Shown here in pieces: positions 38,011 through 50,590 of a stretch of DNA of 64,000 nucleotides (positions are counted from its first letter, which is position 1; each line of letters opens with the position of its first letter). The stretch covers positions 4,650,001-4,714,000 of the forward strand of contig NC_052679.1 of NCBI RefSeq assembly GCF_016802725.1, written 5' to 3'. The translations under genes and the position numbers were made by a program. The notes under the pieces are model-generated. The model saw nothing but the letters and a program-made list of their open reading frames with translations. It made no database searches and had not been told where the DNA came from. This DNA is from Solenopsis invicta (Eukaryota > Arthropoda > Insecta > Hymenoptera > Formicidae).

Positions 38011-40276
38011 TTTTTACATTCGCATGAGCTTACTGCGAATCACGCATCGGCGAGCGGATAGCGCGCGCGCGCGCGACGAACGAACCGTCGAAAAAGTCCT
38101 TTTGTTTCCTTCTTTTCTTTTTTTCTATTCCACGAGACGGGCAATTTCAACGGGAACAGATGACGTCCATCCAATAATGCACACACCGCCTAGCTGGCCG
38201 AAGCGCGATAGGCGACCGGCGGCGCCGAAGAACAGTAGCCGCTCACCGATCCATAAACAATCCCGCGATGTTATCGCTTCCCTGCTCTCGTGCACGACAG
38301 CGAAGGGAATCCTCGAACGAGGATCGATCGGTCCCCGCGCCATTCCGCCGTTGCACGCCTGTGTGCGTGAGCGCGTCGAACAGACTCCGTTTAATTGATA
38401 TATCGTTGCCCGATCGCAGAACGCTATCTCTCAACCTCATCCGACGGCGTACCGACAAAAATATACACCGCGACACCGCGTACATTTCACAAATGGTCGT
38501 AGCTACCTTCGCAAGTTGCGAAGAACAAGAGGGATAAAAATCCCTCTCGATTTCTTAGCACCAAATATTTCTTATCACTTGTCGCAGCCATTAAATTTCT
38601 CTCGGAAAACTTACGCTGACAAAGCGCTTTTGTTTCTCATATTATCCCGGAAAGTGGGTTGATGTTAATTTTATGAAGTATTTTATCAGGATATAAATAC
38701 TTAATGAACTTTCTCTCTCTAAATACTTAACAGAATAAGGAAAAGTCGATTTTACATTCGCCCAAAAATCATGGGGGAAAAAAAACGAATTATACACTCT
38801 CTACAGATATATGGAGCCCGAAGACAATGAGCCTACCGCATCCCTTCCCGTCGCTACTATCTGCTTCCGCAATCAGAGAACTTTTACCCTCCCTTACGAT
38901 GCAGTTCCGTTCGATTACGATCGTTGTTACGTTCATTGCGCTACGCGCGCGTTTTCCGCAAGGAACCTATTAATTGGATCTGGCATCGGGTTACTCGAGC
39001 TTCGATTCGCCCCATGTTCCGCCATGGTAAATCCGGAAGCTCGTGTACGCTGCCCGTACCCGACTCTGGCGGTGTCGGTCCTTTATGTTCACAAAACTGC
39101 ATCCGCATCGTGACCGCGAAAAGTACGGCGGTGGATCTCTTATTCGTAAAATCAATTTTAAGCGACAAATCGATTTACGTCATCAACAGATCCATTTTAA
39201 TTTAAAAAAATCACGAGATTAATCTAATATCCGCAGTGACACGAGCGAGAAGTTGAATGTGTGCGCAAATTGATTAATAACGTGAATGAATTATTTGATA
39301 ATTACTCTGTTTAATCTCGTGAATGCGATTGTGATAACGTGATTCACCAAAAACGTATCTAGATTATTATTAATCCTCGCGTACGTTTTATTCGCGGGGC
39401 GGCACGGAGCGCAGTGGCGAACCGCATGCAGCTGCAAGTGCAACCGCATTGTGCGTCACTGACACGATGCACCGCGCTATCCGCTTTCTCTTCGGCAACG
39501 GCAGAGTGATATTCGGTGACTTTTCCACTCTTCTTATCTATTCTTTTCACTTACCTCTCGCGTACGAATCCCTCCGCGCTCAATTTTCAAGAATTCGAGC
39601 TCGATTTTTGTTTCTCTTCCTCGCCTTTTCCCCGAGTCTATCGTCTTTCTGGTGAGAATGACATAATACATCACGGCATGCTCTATCGGTATTTATTTTC
39701 CGAATTCTACCGCGCCAGGAAAACGAGGATGGGAAAGATGAAGAGAGGTGATCACTTAGAGGAAGGGAGATTCTCTTACTGACGCTGGTCTCTCAACTGA
39801 ATCCATTAGCCAGCGCCATTAATATCCTGGTAATGATGAGCGATGAGCCACCGCGCGGAGGACGAAGCGGATCGGAAGAGAACGAGATACTTTCGGATGA
39901 CGTTAAGGGGGGAAAGAGAAAAGGAGCAAACGAAAAAAAAAGGCAAAGATGAATAGACGGGCAGACAGATAGATAGATCGATAGACGGATAAATGGATAA
40001 GTGCACGCTGCATTATGAGGGATATGTAGAACAAAAGGGAGAAATCTCTTGCAAAATGAGAAACGGCATAGAAAAAATTATTAAATAAAATTTACAATTA
40101 ATGACATTGTTGAGAATAGTTATAACGAGCGATCGCAATGCGGAACTGTAGCTAGCAATTTTCTTTACCAAGATTAAAATACTGCAGTAAGATCAGGCGA
40201 CGTTTACAGACAGGCAGGCAAGCTATACATATTGCGCTCGGAAACGAGCAACATAATAAGACGATAAAAATTTTAA

Positions 40277-40301
40277 ATGCGAGCGTAAAGTACGCTCGCA
40301 T
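40277..40301. repeat. perfect 11-bp stem-loop
   Basis: ATGCGAGCGTA and its exact inverse TACGCTCGCAT are separated by AAG. About 26 bp further right lies an 18-bp perfect palindrome, AAATTTTAATTAAAATTT (40328-40345). The sequence does not match the histone-mRNA stem-loop. Its role is unknown. Confidence 0.7.
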
Positions 40302-43300
40302 AAGCGGGCAAATTTCAATACCAATTCAAATTTTAATTAAAATTTAAATTCGCAAAAGAAGAAAGAGAAAGAAAAACAAAGAGTGAAGACGTGAAAGTAT
40401 GGCGGGCACCAACACGTCCGCACATCCGCAATCGCTACTGTGTGTAGGTGGCATGTGTATTATACGCGTGCTTACAGAAGCTTTGATAAATGCTGCTGTG
40501 CTTGGCCCACTGCCAAATAGCGCGCCGTACAATGTATCTCATCGCTCGTGTATTCCTCATCGCGCCTTTCACGGGACGCGATACGCCCGTGTTGTCGTGG
40601 TGTATTAAACCTTTACACGGTAAATATATCAGCTAGCGGCGATTAAAAGCCCGCCACTCGGCCGGCCATTACGATGCTTCAATTATTTAATATTGTGGGA
40701 ATTGCCGGCGATAATCCGAGATTTTTTTTTTTTCATCTTTTAGAATATTAAAGGCTATTTATTTGTTTGTAAGTTGTGAAGAATTCCCCTGAGGACTCGA
40801 TTATTAAACATTAATCCTGAGGCAAACGAAAATTCTTTTTGTCAATTTTCAATTAGCTGACGATCCGAGTCCTTTGTATCGCGAATTATTTGCGATGCGC
40901 CAACTTCGCCGAAGGGTCAAATCTAGCTTTGACTTCCGCTCCCGAGCCAAGAAATAATTAAACGCTCTTTCATCACTCAGGCTCGTTCATTCATCATTTA
41001 TCCTCGCATTGAATATATTCATCTTGGCAGACTCTCTAACATTACGAATGAGTTTTATGAACTTGACGAAACTTCCAGCCGAGCAAAGAAAATGTTTTCA
41101 AGGACAAGATGCTCACTCGAGGGAAATTTTCGTCGACGTGATCCTTGATAAATATCGCCTTTCTTAATGAGAAATCTCTCTCACTCCAAATACCCAAGCG
41201 TAATATCTATCACATTCCGCAACGTGCATTGTGCCGCGTCCCTCTTTAGCGACTTATCAATATGTATTTAACCAACCCTCCGACCAACCGACACCTATGC
41301 CTCTTTCAGAATGTCAGGTAAATGAGAATCTCGCTCTTACAATGCTTCTCGGTCGATACGTCGAGGGGACCGAGAATGGAAACGGCGAGCGCGGGCGGAT
41401 CCGATCTGGTTGATCGGAAGTACCTTTCAGCCCCGACAATCCCATCCTTTTTCCGCGAAAATCACTTTCCCTTTTTCGCAAGCGGCCCACGTAACGCGTC
41501 GTGGAAAGGAGGCTCCTCCCTTTCCATTTCTTGCCTTCGTCATACCCGGCACGTGTGCCTGGGCACTTCCCGGCGCACCTACGTGCCTCTTATGAAGAAT
41601 CCAGTCACAATGGCGGAGGGGCCTGGAGATTCCGATACGAATTTCCGGCGTTCCGCTGCGCCGCCGTCGCCGATATCGAATATATCCAGTTCGAGAAATG
41701 AGGAATTTCGGCTGCGAAATTCTCCACTTTGTGTCCCCTCCTCCTCCCCTTCCACAGACCTTGTCTTCTGCTTAGGGACGTAAATGAGGGTTACGGTGGT
41801 ATTTCACATGATATCGTTACGAAGGATCCACGATTGGTCCCTTACGCAATCTCCTTCTTCATCATAACTTACAATTAGCTCGAACGAGATTAACCTTTTT
41901 CTCATAAACGGAACGGTATCAAATTGAGAAGTTATCTCACGAGATATCGAGAGGAATGAATTTCTAAATTATTAATCCTTTATAAAACTCCGGGATATTA
42001 ATCCTTGTATTGCTGAAAAGGTCTTAATTAAACTGCTTTAAGTTTCTATTGAACTATCCACTTTGTTCGTTGTGCACACTGGGGTGAAGTGGCTTACGTT
42101 AATTATAAATGAATGAATTTTTGAGTAATTGCTTTAATATGCTGCCGTGGCTACAAATATAGCTCACAAATTGAGCAAATATCGGTAGAAGCATTAATTT
42201 ATTTTTGTAATAAATGTAGCACAGATATAGCTTAATGCTTGGTTTAATTATGGCTAAGCGGTCTTGATGCTTTAAATATTAACTGCCATAAATAAAAGAA
42301 CAGCGATAAATAATCTGTGTATACGGGAATAAAGTAAGGATAAAAGCGGAGATGTGTGTGAAAAGTAGCGAGATTCACGTTGCTGCACAAACGGCGGCTA
42401 ACGCGCGGGCTTCTCTTCATGTTCAGAGTAAAAGCGCGTCTTCACGACGATGGCAGCACAAAGCTGCGCCCTGTCTCGATTAAGTCTGTCGGAATGAACG
42501 AATGAAGCTGTTTCCCCACGGCGATTAATTCGCCTCTTCCGGTATTATCGCGCTCGCGACGGTCGCGTAATAACACGGCGGCGTCGCATAATACCATGCC
42601 GCGCGACGTCGTTTTTGCAACTCTCTTCTGTGAGAAAATGAGGAAATTTATACCCACGATCTCATTATCGGTCACCGGACAAGAACCGGTTCCCGGTTCG
42701 CCTTGAAGTGTCGAAATCCGTTTCACAAACGCAACGTAGACGACCAGTTCGTGAATTTAATTCAGCGAATTGTCGTAGGAACGACCCGAGTGGAAATTTT
42801 GCTCCTGCCTTCAACCTTAGTTTTAAAACATATGTAGATTCTAGAGAATTATAATAAGTTAGAGAATCGTGAGAATTGAGCTGCTTTGTGTGTCAAAACA
42901 ATAGCTAACGGAAGATTTTCCATTTTGAAGTTAAAAAGAGATTTTCAGCAAAATCTTTGAAAACTTTGAACTAACTCTATTACAGTCAATAGATTTTGAG
43001 AATTGAAAGAGGTTTGTTTGGGTATTTGAAGTATCACAATAGGCGTGAAAGATCTAATTGAGGTGAAAAATGGAAATAATGTTTTGACTCGAGGAATTTT
43101 AAGAACTCGGCATGGAGTTATTCTCACAAGTATTCTATTGAACTAAATTGTTATTTCATTCTAATGACGAGAATAAAATTATATGCTTTGCATAATGTAA
43201 TTCAATATTACTGTATTTTGATAATGAATTCAATGAATATCTGAGCCACATGAATATACATATGCGAGATATACTCGCACGATAACAAGCAGAATCGTCT

Positions 43301-43384
43301 GCATTCTGCGCATATAGTTACATAATAATATTCCGTTATTTTCGCACAATGAAATATGCTCTAACGATTCTTTTTTTTTTTCAG

Positions 43385-43497
43385 ATGATCGACGCTTCCT
43401 ACCACACAAATCCGTCGTTGCAAAGCACTGCCCTAATCATCACCTGCGCGGTGGTCCTTCTGCTAATGGCTGCGATTGTGTCCGTCGTTTTCTGGAA
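43385..43497 (+). CDS. coding exon: transmembrane helix of the + strand gene
   Basis: The exon is bounded by a strong acceptor (CTAAC at 43361, T tract, CAG at 43382-43384) and a GTGAGT donor at 43498. It reads in phase 0 from the 7022-7199 exon: 37 codons plus two bases (AA). It encodes MIDASYHTNPSLQS followed by about 21 hydrophobic residues (ALIITCAVVLLLMAAIVSVVF), then W and a Lys codon completed by the next exon. Basic residues follow the helix and acidic ones precede it, which predicts N-out/C-in topology without a cleaved signal peptide. NPS is not a usable N-glycosylation site because Pro follows Asn. An in-frame ATG opens the exon, so a shorter isoform could begin here. Confidence 0.85.
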
Positions 43498-46100
43498 GTG
43501 AGTAGATCTCCACCTTATTATTTTCTATTACCGGTCGTGCGATATCGCACCGACAAGTACAACGTGATAAACGGTAAAAGTCTTTGCAAGGTCACCGATG
43601 GTTTCTTACAAATAAATAAAATGACAGTTCCGTTCACGCCGGGACGTCGTGTAGCCTTGTGTTTTCCAAGTTCGAGGTCATTTAGCATATATCCGTATTT
43701 TAAGGGATCGAGAGCACAGACCACCCTCGGACTCTTATACAATTCGAAAAAATAGAAAGGGACGACCACATGGGGCGAGAATAAGTGCGAGGTCTTGCTG
43801 AATGTGGGAGAGAGCGTTACCGATTGCTCTAGAATTAACCAAAAATAGAACAACCAGCGAGGAAACGAGAAAATTGAGCATCCGTCGGTTTATTCCCGAC
43901 GGCGCCCCGGTTGTTCTGCCTCCTCGCACCGAGCGATGATCTATGGCGCGGTAAGCCGCACCGAGGGGGAGCTTCAGGTCTACCCGAGAAATGTTACTTC
44001 ACAAATACTGTAGTCGATGGTCAAAATGTCAGCTATCGGTATTCCAAGATTTAGTGAAGTCTCTGTTTCCTTTAAGAATATATTCATTCTCGAAAGTAAT
44101 TTATGTGACGTTATTTGAAATTTATTGCATGTAATTTTGCAATTTTTGCAAATATTGTTGGAAAGACTAGAGAATGGATTTCGAATCGGGCGCATAAGGA
44201 ACTTAAAAAAATAATTCTCACGGAATGTTCGCACGATTACACTTGCACTGGCAATTGAGTTTTTGTAATACGATTACGCAACTGGTTCGCCTTTTTTTAT
44301 GGTAAGCGAAGCGATCGAGAAGAGACGTAAATGAGAGTGTTGCTCTTGAGCGTATCCTAAATTACTCCGAAAATGGAGCAGCCGAAGACGCAGCCCGAGA
44401 AAGCCTGCCACTTTAATTAATACCTAACCGTGTTTCCGACAGCCTGTGGCTCTGGTTCCCATATCGTGCACCGAGATCTAGGTCGCGGTGAGATTAGATG
44501 ATGACTTCGTAATTAACGAGGATGCCATCTTGCGCTGTCGCGAAAAAAAAGACACGACAGCACTCGCAATATCGTTATATATAACAATTAGCGGAGATGA
44601 CGTTGCATAATAAGTAAAGCGCCGCGGTTATTTCTCCATTTGAAATTTCGCCTGAAATTTTTATCCGTGCCATCTTGAGATACAAGCGGCGCGGAAGGAA
44701 ATAGGGCGACGTCGTCGCACTAATGGGCCCTAAATTAGCCAAAAACAAAGCCTCTCCTCCCTGGTTTCACCACTACAGTCTGTCGCCGACAACGCCGGTT
44801 CTTGCTCGCACAGTACCGTGTGCTGATCTACAAGCAGCCGCAGTAGGTAATTTATTTAGAGCACAGCGGTAGTCGAGAACTTTTCGACCGTTCTCTAGAA
44901 ATTTTAGAAATCCCCCATCTATACGTTACGTCCCATTCTCGCAGTCATGGGATTTTCTCTCGTCCTTTGCAAATTTTAGAAATTGGAGCGCACTTTTCTT
45001 CCTTTGCAATACACGACACTTGGAAAATATATGTGCGACCCAAGTTAGAAATTGTCTCACGTGCATTTTGACCTTTGCTACGGATTCTAGACAAGAGAAC
45101 AGCACGCCTAATTGGCATTCCAGTGAGTCCTAAATTAAAGCAGAAATAGGCCATTCCTGAAATGGGCGTACGCCCAAGCGCTGTTACGTACCGCCGACAG
45201 CGGAACAACGCGCCAGTAATTTGTGACACGGTGGCTCATGCTAGTCGGCACGGTTTCGTGAATCCGCGGGACACGGGAAAATACATTTACCGACGTCCGG
45301 GGTGGCTTACTTGGGAGATTTACGGGCACACACAGTCGCGGGGGAAAGTTCCGTCGCTCCGTTGTCGCACGTTGATTGGACGCGCGGTAAAAAATGGAGC
45401 GGCTCGATAAGACGAATAGGAGACACGTGGAGAGTTTGACAATTCGATGGGCGGCACTTTCGATGCGCGCTTTCGAATAGCAGAAACCTTTTCGAGGTTC
45501 GAGAAACCGCCCGTTTTTTTTCACGATTGTGAACTCCTCGCCAAGTCAGGTTGATTTTCGCTCTTTTCAATTCTCTTCGCTCCAAATAAGATTTAAACGA
45601 CGCAACCTCATTCTTCATTTAATCTTAAGCCGAATGAGATATGGAAACATAGTGAAGAATTCTTTGTAAGAGCAAAAAAAGGTTCTTCCAAGGGTCAAAC
45701 GCAAGGAATTTGCGGAATGGAGATAACGAAAGTGACGTGGAATTTCCTGTGCATAGAACGAAGACACAGATGTCCGTCCAATCATATCGGTTAATATTTG
45801 CCTTGCACGCTTCGCTTGTAATCTCAAATACCTAACTGGTACAGCCTAACTGGTTCCGTTCGACCGTCCACGTCATCCGATCTCCGGATCATTCGATGAA
45901 CTGTCAACCCGCTATTAGCTCTCCCCTAGTAACGAATCCGCGCCTCGCCGTGGCCCTGTATGATGATCGATCGACGGACACCGGACTACAAACTGCCGGT
46001 CGAGAGGACAATTTTGGACAGCACAGTGCCCCGCATTCACGATCGAGTGCGGTTTTATGGCAGCGCGGCCCTCGAAGGCACACTTATCGCGACAACGGCG

Positions 46101-46210
46101 GCCCTGTTTTCGCGCGTTTTATCGTAATGCTCGGCCATTATCGGTGACCGCGCCACTAGTATCTCAAGTGTTACCGGTTCCCCATATTCGCGCTTTGTGG
46201 GTGGCTATCG
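46101..46210 (+). repeat. diverged duplicate of the foldback-element core
   Basis: This segment aligns with 46645-46744: both have CCCTG/CTCTG followed by TTTTCGCG, TTTATCGTAAT, CATTATCG/TATTATCG, a variable stretch, and CTTTGTGGGTGG. It lies outside the foldback element, about 160 bp to the left of its left end. It may be a remnant of a second copy or a local duplication. Confidence 0.5.
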
Positions 46211-46367
46211 TAAGCACGACCATGCTGGACACTCGTACGCCAAAGCGAATTAGGTAAAATTAGATGTCTGACAGAGGAGACAAAATACCTCTCTTTAGCT
46301 ATAATTTGCTCAGAGAAAATGCCATTATAAATCTTTATGTTAAAGATCTAGGTCAAACTTATTTAAG

Positions 46368-47141
46368 CACTCACAAAAAACAAACATCGAAATTTTAATT
46401 CTAATATATGTTATAAAAGACATGCTCTAAAATAATTTTAAAAAAAGTACGAAAATATATTCTTTTTTTAAAATAAAGTTTCTATAAAACAGTTTAAAAA
46501 GTAAATAGTTATAAAAATATATTCTATTTTTTTAAGAATTTCTCGATTATCAAGAATATAGAACTGAATCTAATAATCATTCTCACATGGTTCTCAAAGT
46601 TTTCCGTTGCGAAAGATTTTTCTCCGCCATTCGACACAATCGTGACTCTGTTTTCGCGTTTATCGTAATAGCTGTGGTCTATTATCGAACGTGACGTCTC
46701 GAATGTTGCGGCGTCTCGCGGCTCGTTACTTTGTGGGTGGCATCGGCCTCCTTTTCTCAGCATTTCTCCGCGCCGTTTCGCACGCTCTCGTGGTTCCTCT
46801 GCATCCTCATGTGGTCGTCGATTCTCCATGTTATTGCGGATCTCGCGGCGCTCGTTCCTCCGAGACGCAGAACCGTAACCACTGTGCTTGAGTGAAAGCG
46901 ATCCAAGTTTAGGATTAGTAATGGGAACTCGGCGTACACAAGAATCATACGAGAATAATTATCTTAGTTTCAATTCTGTATTCTATAAAAAAATAGAATA
47001 TATTTTTGTAACTAATCACTTATCGAATCTTTTTATAGAACTTTTATTTTAAAAAAAATATTCGATATTTTTTTTTATTGTTTTAACATCTCTCTTAAAA
47101 AATATCGAAATTAAAATCTCACGTGTTGTTGTTTGTGAGTG
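46368..47141. mobile_element. large foldback element, about 774 bp, with about 180-bp inverted arms
   Basis: The left arm (46368 to about 46545) matches the right arm (about 46975-47141) read in reverse. The ends are CACTCACAAAAAACAA and CACTCACAAACAACAA. Further in, both arms have ATCGAAATTTTAAT-type sequence, then TTTAAAATAAAGTTTCTATA, then ATAAAAATATATTCTATTTT. The 430-bp centre is CpG-rich, unlike the AT-rich arms. No transposase is present. It sits in the last intron. Confidence 0.75.
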
Positions 47142-47570
47142 AATCCTAAGCGATTTAATTAAATTTAAGGCGGCAGTCTTTTTTACATAAGATCTATTTA
47201 AAATCAAATTTAGTAAAAAAAATTTTTACGTAGAGATATTAACCATGAAAGTGGATTTCGTATTAAATTTCGTATTAAATCTCTCTTCATCTTATTTGAT
47301 ACATAAAAACGCAAAAATATATCTAATTCAAATAAGATAAGGGAATGGTCAACCAACGAGCAATAGAATAATAAATAATAATCAAATTAAATCTCAATTA
47401 AATGACAAACATGAAAGTATTTGATTAATTTGAACGTTTCGGACTCTTACTTCTTTAATATTTTTATTCATACTTAAATTATTTAGTTCTTATCATTTTA
47501 ATGTGATTTCCTATCTCATAATCAATTTTATTTGCTCTGATAACTTAACTATTAATTTTGTTGAATTTAG

Positions 47571-47640
47571 GTGCCGAAGAAGAGCAAGTGAAGTCCAAAA
47601 TGTTAAATAAATATTTTCATGTTTCTCATTTAATTGAAAT
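47571..47640 (+). CDS. probable terminal exon: cytoplasmic tail, stop and polyA signal
   Basis: The exon begins after an acceptor-like TTGTTGAATTTAG preceded by a branch-like TTAACTATTAAT. Its first base completes the Lys codon split at the previous donor, and it then encodes CRRRASEVQNVK and a TAA stop (47608-47610). The basic CRRR directly after the helix is what a stop-transfer and tail should look like. An AATAAA signal (47606-47611) overlaps the stop, and T-rich sequence follows, so the 3' UTR would be very short. The right end given is approximate. A weak donor-like GTGAAG at 47588 leaves open a 17-nt internal microexon instead. The assembled product would be 104 residues. The main doubt is that so short an exon could arise by chance. 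Confidence 0.55.
47604..47640 (+). terminator. polyadenylation signal AATAAA and likely cleavage region
   Basis: The hexamer at 47606-47611 overlaps the stop codon of the probable last exon. A T-rich stretch with TGTTTCTC follows within 15-25 bases. The position fits mRNA 3' end formation about 10-30 bases downstream. Confidence 0.45.
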
Positions 47641-50590
47641 TTAACTATTATTTATCATTCTTAAGTAATCCTCGTTGATCGATTATTCTCTTATTTTATT
47701 TGATTTTGCGCGAAACGAGCTGATCGATTAATAATTTATATCTGATTCGTCATTGCTCATTGGATTAATATCATATTCCTGGAAGCAATTTTGAGACATT
47801 GTTATGCGACAGAAAATTTTATTTCGCGTGTCAGGTTTTATTAACATTGCTTACGTGTGATATACTCATATACGATAATAATATTTTGCTTTTATGGGGT
47901 GGGAAGGCAGCAAATCTAGTTTCTCGCCACGAGAGCCAGCGACGGTAGTGCTACGGCACTGCGCACACAATCAGAACGAGGCGAACCGACACGGCCGCGC
48001 GTAGTTTGTATGCTAATCAGAGTCGTGTTCCCTTCCCGTCCGTACATCCTCGACGCTATCTTCGTCCACCATTGCGGGCACTAACTATCGTCAATTCTAT
48101 TTTCTATCCAGTCTTAGCTTCGCGCATTCACACTCTTGTTCAGCGCCGCGTTTAGCACCGAATGCGGCTATTCGATCTCGAGTTTTATTTAAAGATACCG
48201 AGATCACGCGCGTGTTCGACATAATCGAGAGACGAAAGGTGAACGGCCACGTTTACCGCCGAGCATATGCGAATGCAAGCTCCAACTATAAGCATTTACA
48301 TTGTAAATTTGATGTTAAAATTTGTTGGATATTTTTAATCGCATCGGTTTATTATTTATCAAACTAGTAATTAGTAACTAATTAATAATAATTAATCAAA
48401 TTATTAGTAAAAATATTAGACAAAAATGATATTATTTAATAATAATGATCTTGGCATTCTAAAAACAAGAATCTCCAGAATCAGTACTAGTATTTTTTTG
48501 TTACCTTAATGATGATCGCCATAAAATTATTAGAAAATTATAAAAAAGATACTTATCGTAATAGCACGTCGTCAAAATTGCGCAAGTCAAATAGAATTCG
48601 TAATTCGGTAAAACTGGGAAACCTGGTTTATCAACGTTTTCCTGCGTAGAATAACGTCACACGCTGCGGATCCGCGCGAGTAAACCGGAAGAGACGAATT
48701 GCGGAGAGAAAGAGCGAGAGAAAACGGAAACGAACGCGGGCGCTCGCTTCTCTCGTGAGCGCTTCCTCGCCGGCTCTTTTCCCGTTTCCTCCATTTCCCG
48801 GCCGCCTTACTGCGCTTTGTCTCCATAAGCCACATTCGGGTCACCGGTACGACGAGGTTGCTTTAACGATCTGCATTGCATGAGCGTTTCACCCTCTGGT
48901 ACTCCGTTCTATCTTTATGGAGAATGTCGGTGTCAAACTGAGAACGTGAGAGACTCTCGGCGGCATGAGAAATTTTTAAAATGTTCAAAAGAAAGCGGTA
49001 CAACATGCAAAAAATAATATAAAAATCTTGAACTGTGAGAATTTCAATTATCAATCGTATTAAAATTTTTTTAATAAGAAGAATCATAATATTTTAAAAT
49101 ATTGGAAAAAAAAGAGAACTTATTTTACAAGTTTGTCTTTGCAAAGTGTATTGTTTCCTAAATATTAAATATGAATAATTTACCAAGAAAATGTAGAATG
49201 TGTCTACTTAATAGCAGGCGAGAAAATTAATTCAAATTTTGATAAGAATTAAGTACAAAGTCTTATCTCATAAATTCTATAAATTTTAATACTGTGTTTA
49301 ATATTCATTAAAGGCGAAAGGAAAAATATTAGAGGGAAGCATGGAAGAGCTGTTAAGTTTGGGGACCGCTTGTTCCAAAGAATCCACCTTTCCTCTCTTG
49401 TCTCGTTCTTTCAATTCCTTTTCGCGACATAGTTCCAGATCGTATACGACGGTTGACAAACAAACCCCCGGTTATTTTATATGACAAACAAACGAATCGG
49501 CTTTACCTTGTTTATGCCTTTGGTCCGTTCCCAAGAAATCCGATAGCTGTTTCTCGAGTAACGTCGAGTTCCAACGAAACTTCGACGTCGCGATGACGAT
49601 GGCGAGTAAACATGTAACGGCAATGTAATAAACAGACGAATTAAAAAGCATCGATCCGGACTCTTTTGAGCCAGGCCAATGCAAAATTGAATTCTTAATT
49701 CGCGAAATCATGGCCCTGCTACTAAAACTTTTCAATTCCACTGTATTCCTTCCTTTATTTTTTTCTTCTAAAGAATTAAATAGAATTCTCCTGTTGGAAC
49801 AGGAGGGGAATTATAACGAAACAACCGGAAATTAAAGAGTTAAAATTTCAGCATCAAACAGGATAAAATATCGTACCGGAAACGCGCTCTTTTAGCCAGA
49901 AAAAAAGGATCGACTGAATTAAGTTCCTTCATTCATACATTTTCTTTCTTTTTCTATACCTTTTCTTCATCTTTTCCGCTCATGATGATGGTAAATTTTG
50001 CCCTTACCACTCGACGTTCCCGTGCTTATATCTCTTTTTACACCTGTTCGGGCTCGCTATTCTCTCCGTAGCTGAATACGCTTTCATATGTGGGTTGCAA
50101 ACGATAAATAATAGATTTTTTCCGCGGAGAATTATCACGAGATACATTCACACATATAACTGTATGGAAAACAGCAATTAGGTAGAGTGGATGCGGCCTC
50201 GCTACACCTAGTAGATGCCACTACTTTGACGCACCATGCGCCTCTCTTCGTCTACATTTTCGCCATCGTAGTCATTGCTTGTTAACGCCGCCTCTCCGGG
50301 TGTCTTAAAAATATATACGACCGGTCCTCCCGCCCCCTCCTCCTCCTCTTTCCCTCCGGCATCCCTTTCTCTCCTGCTCGCGATGCGACAAGACATCGGT
50401 AAGAAGGGTGCGCGCAAGAAAATCGCGGGATGCACTTACGGATATTACCGGGAACACCGACGGGAAGATTGCCAGACACGGCTGCTGGGATCATTAGAAT
50501 TAAACCTTCGTGTAGCAAAAGAGCGACATAAAGGCGTGAAATTTAAGTGCCGGATCTACGAAAATCTCAAGTATATATACAATGATCCTT

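Larger units (their letters stand above)
7200..43384 (+). other. 36-kb intron rich in foldback elements and microsatellites
   Basis: This is one intron between a phase-0 donor (GTAAGT) and a phase-0 acceptor (CTAAC branch-like site at 43361, long T tract, CAG). No further exon could be supported inside it on either strand; its ORFs are short and lack splice context. It holds six copies of a hairpin MITE family, another foldback element at 9815-10354, a tRNA-like 3' half at 21385-21454, and several microsatellites. CpG-rich islands lie at about 12300-12600, 14500-15000, 16240-16620, 17400-17780, 22550-22960, 26700-27080, 31020-31430 and 38030-38500. An AT-rich block spans 36930-38010. Alternative first exons of this or a nested gene could hide in the CpG-rich islands. 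Confidence 0.75.
43498..47570 (+). other. 4.07-kb intron
   Basis: The GTGAGT donor is joined to the TTGAATTTAG acceptor at 47570. The intron includes CpG-rich sequence at about 44340-46260 and a large foldback element at 46368-47141, only 430 bp from the acceptor. No other exon is supported inside. Confidence 0.55.

Noticed and set aside
41322..41783. 153-codon ORF and nested shorter ORFs
   Set aside because: Low-complexity Ser/Pro/Arg composition, no domain and no splice-consistent boundaries.
47587..47593. splice donor GTGAAG inside the last exon
   Set aside because: It lacks G at +5 and follows CAA, so it is weak; kept only as an alternative in the exon entry.
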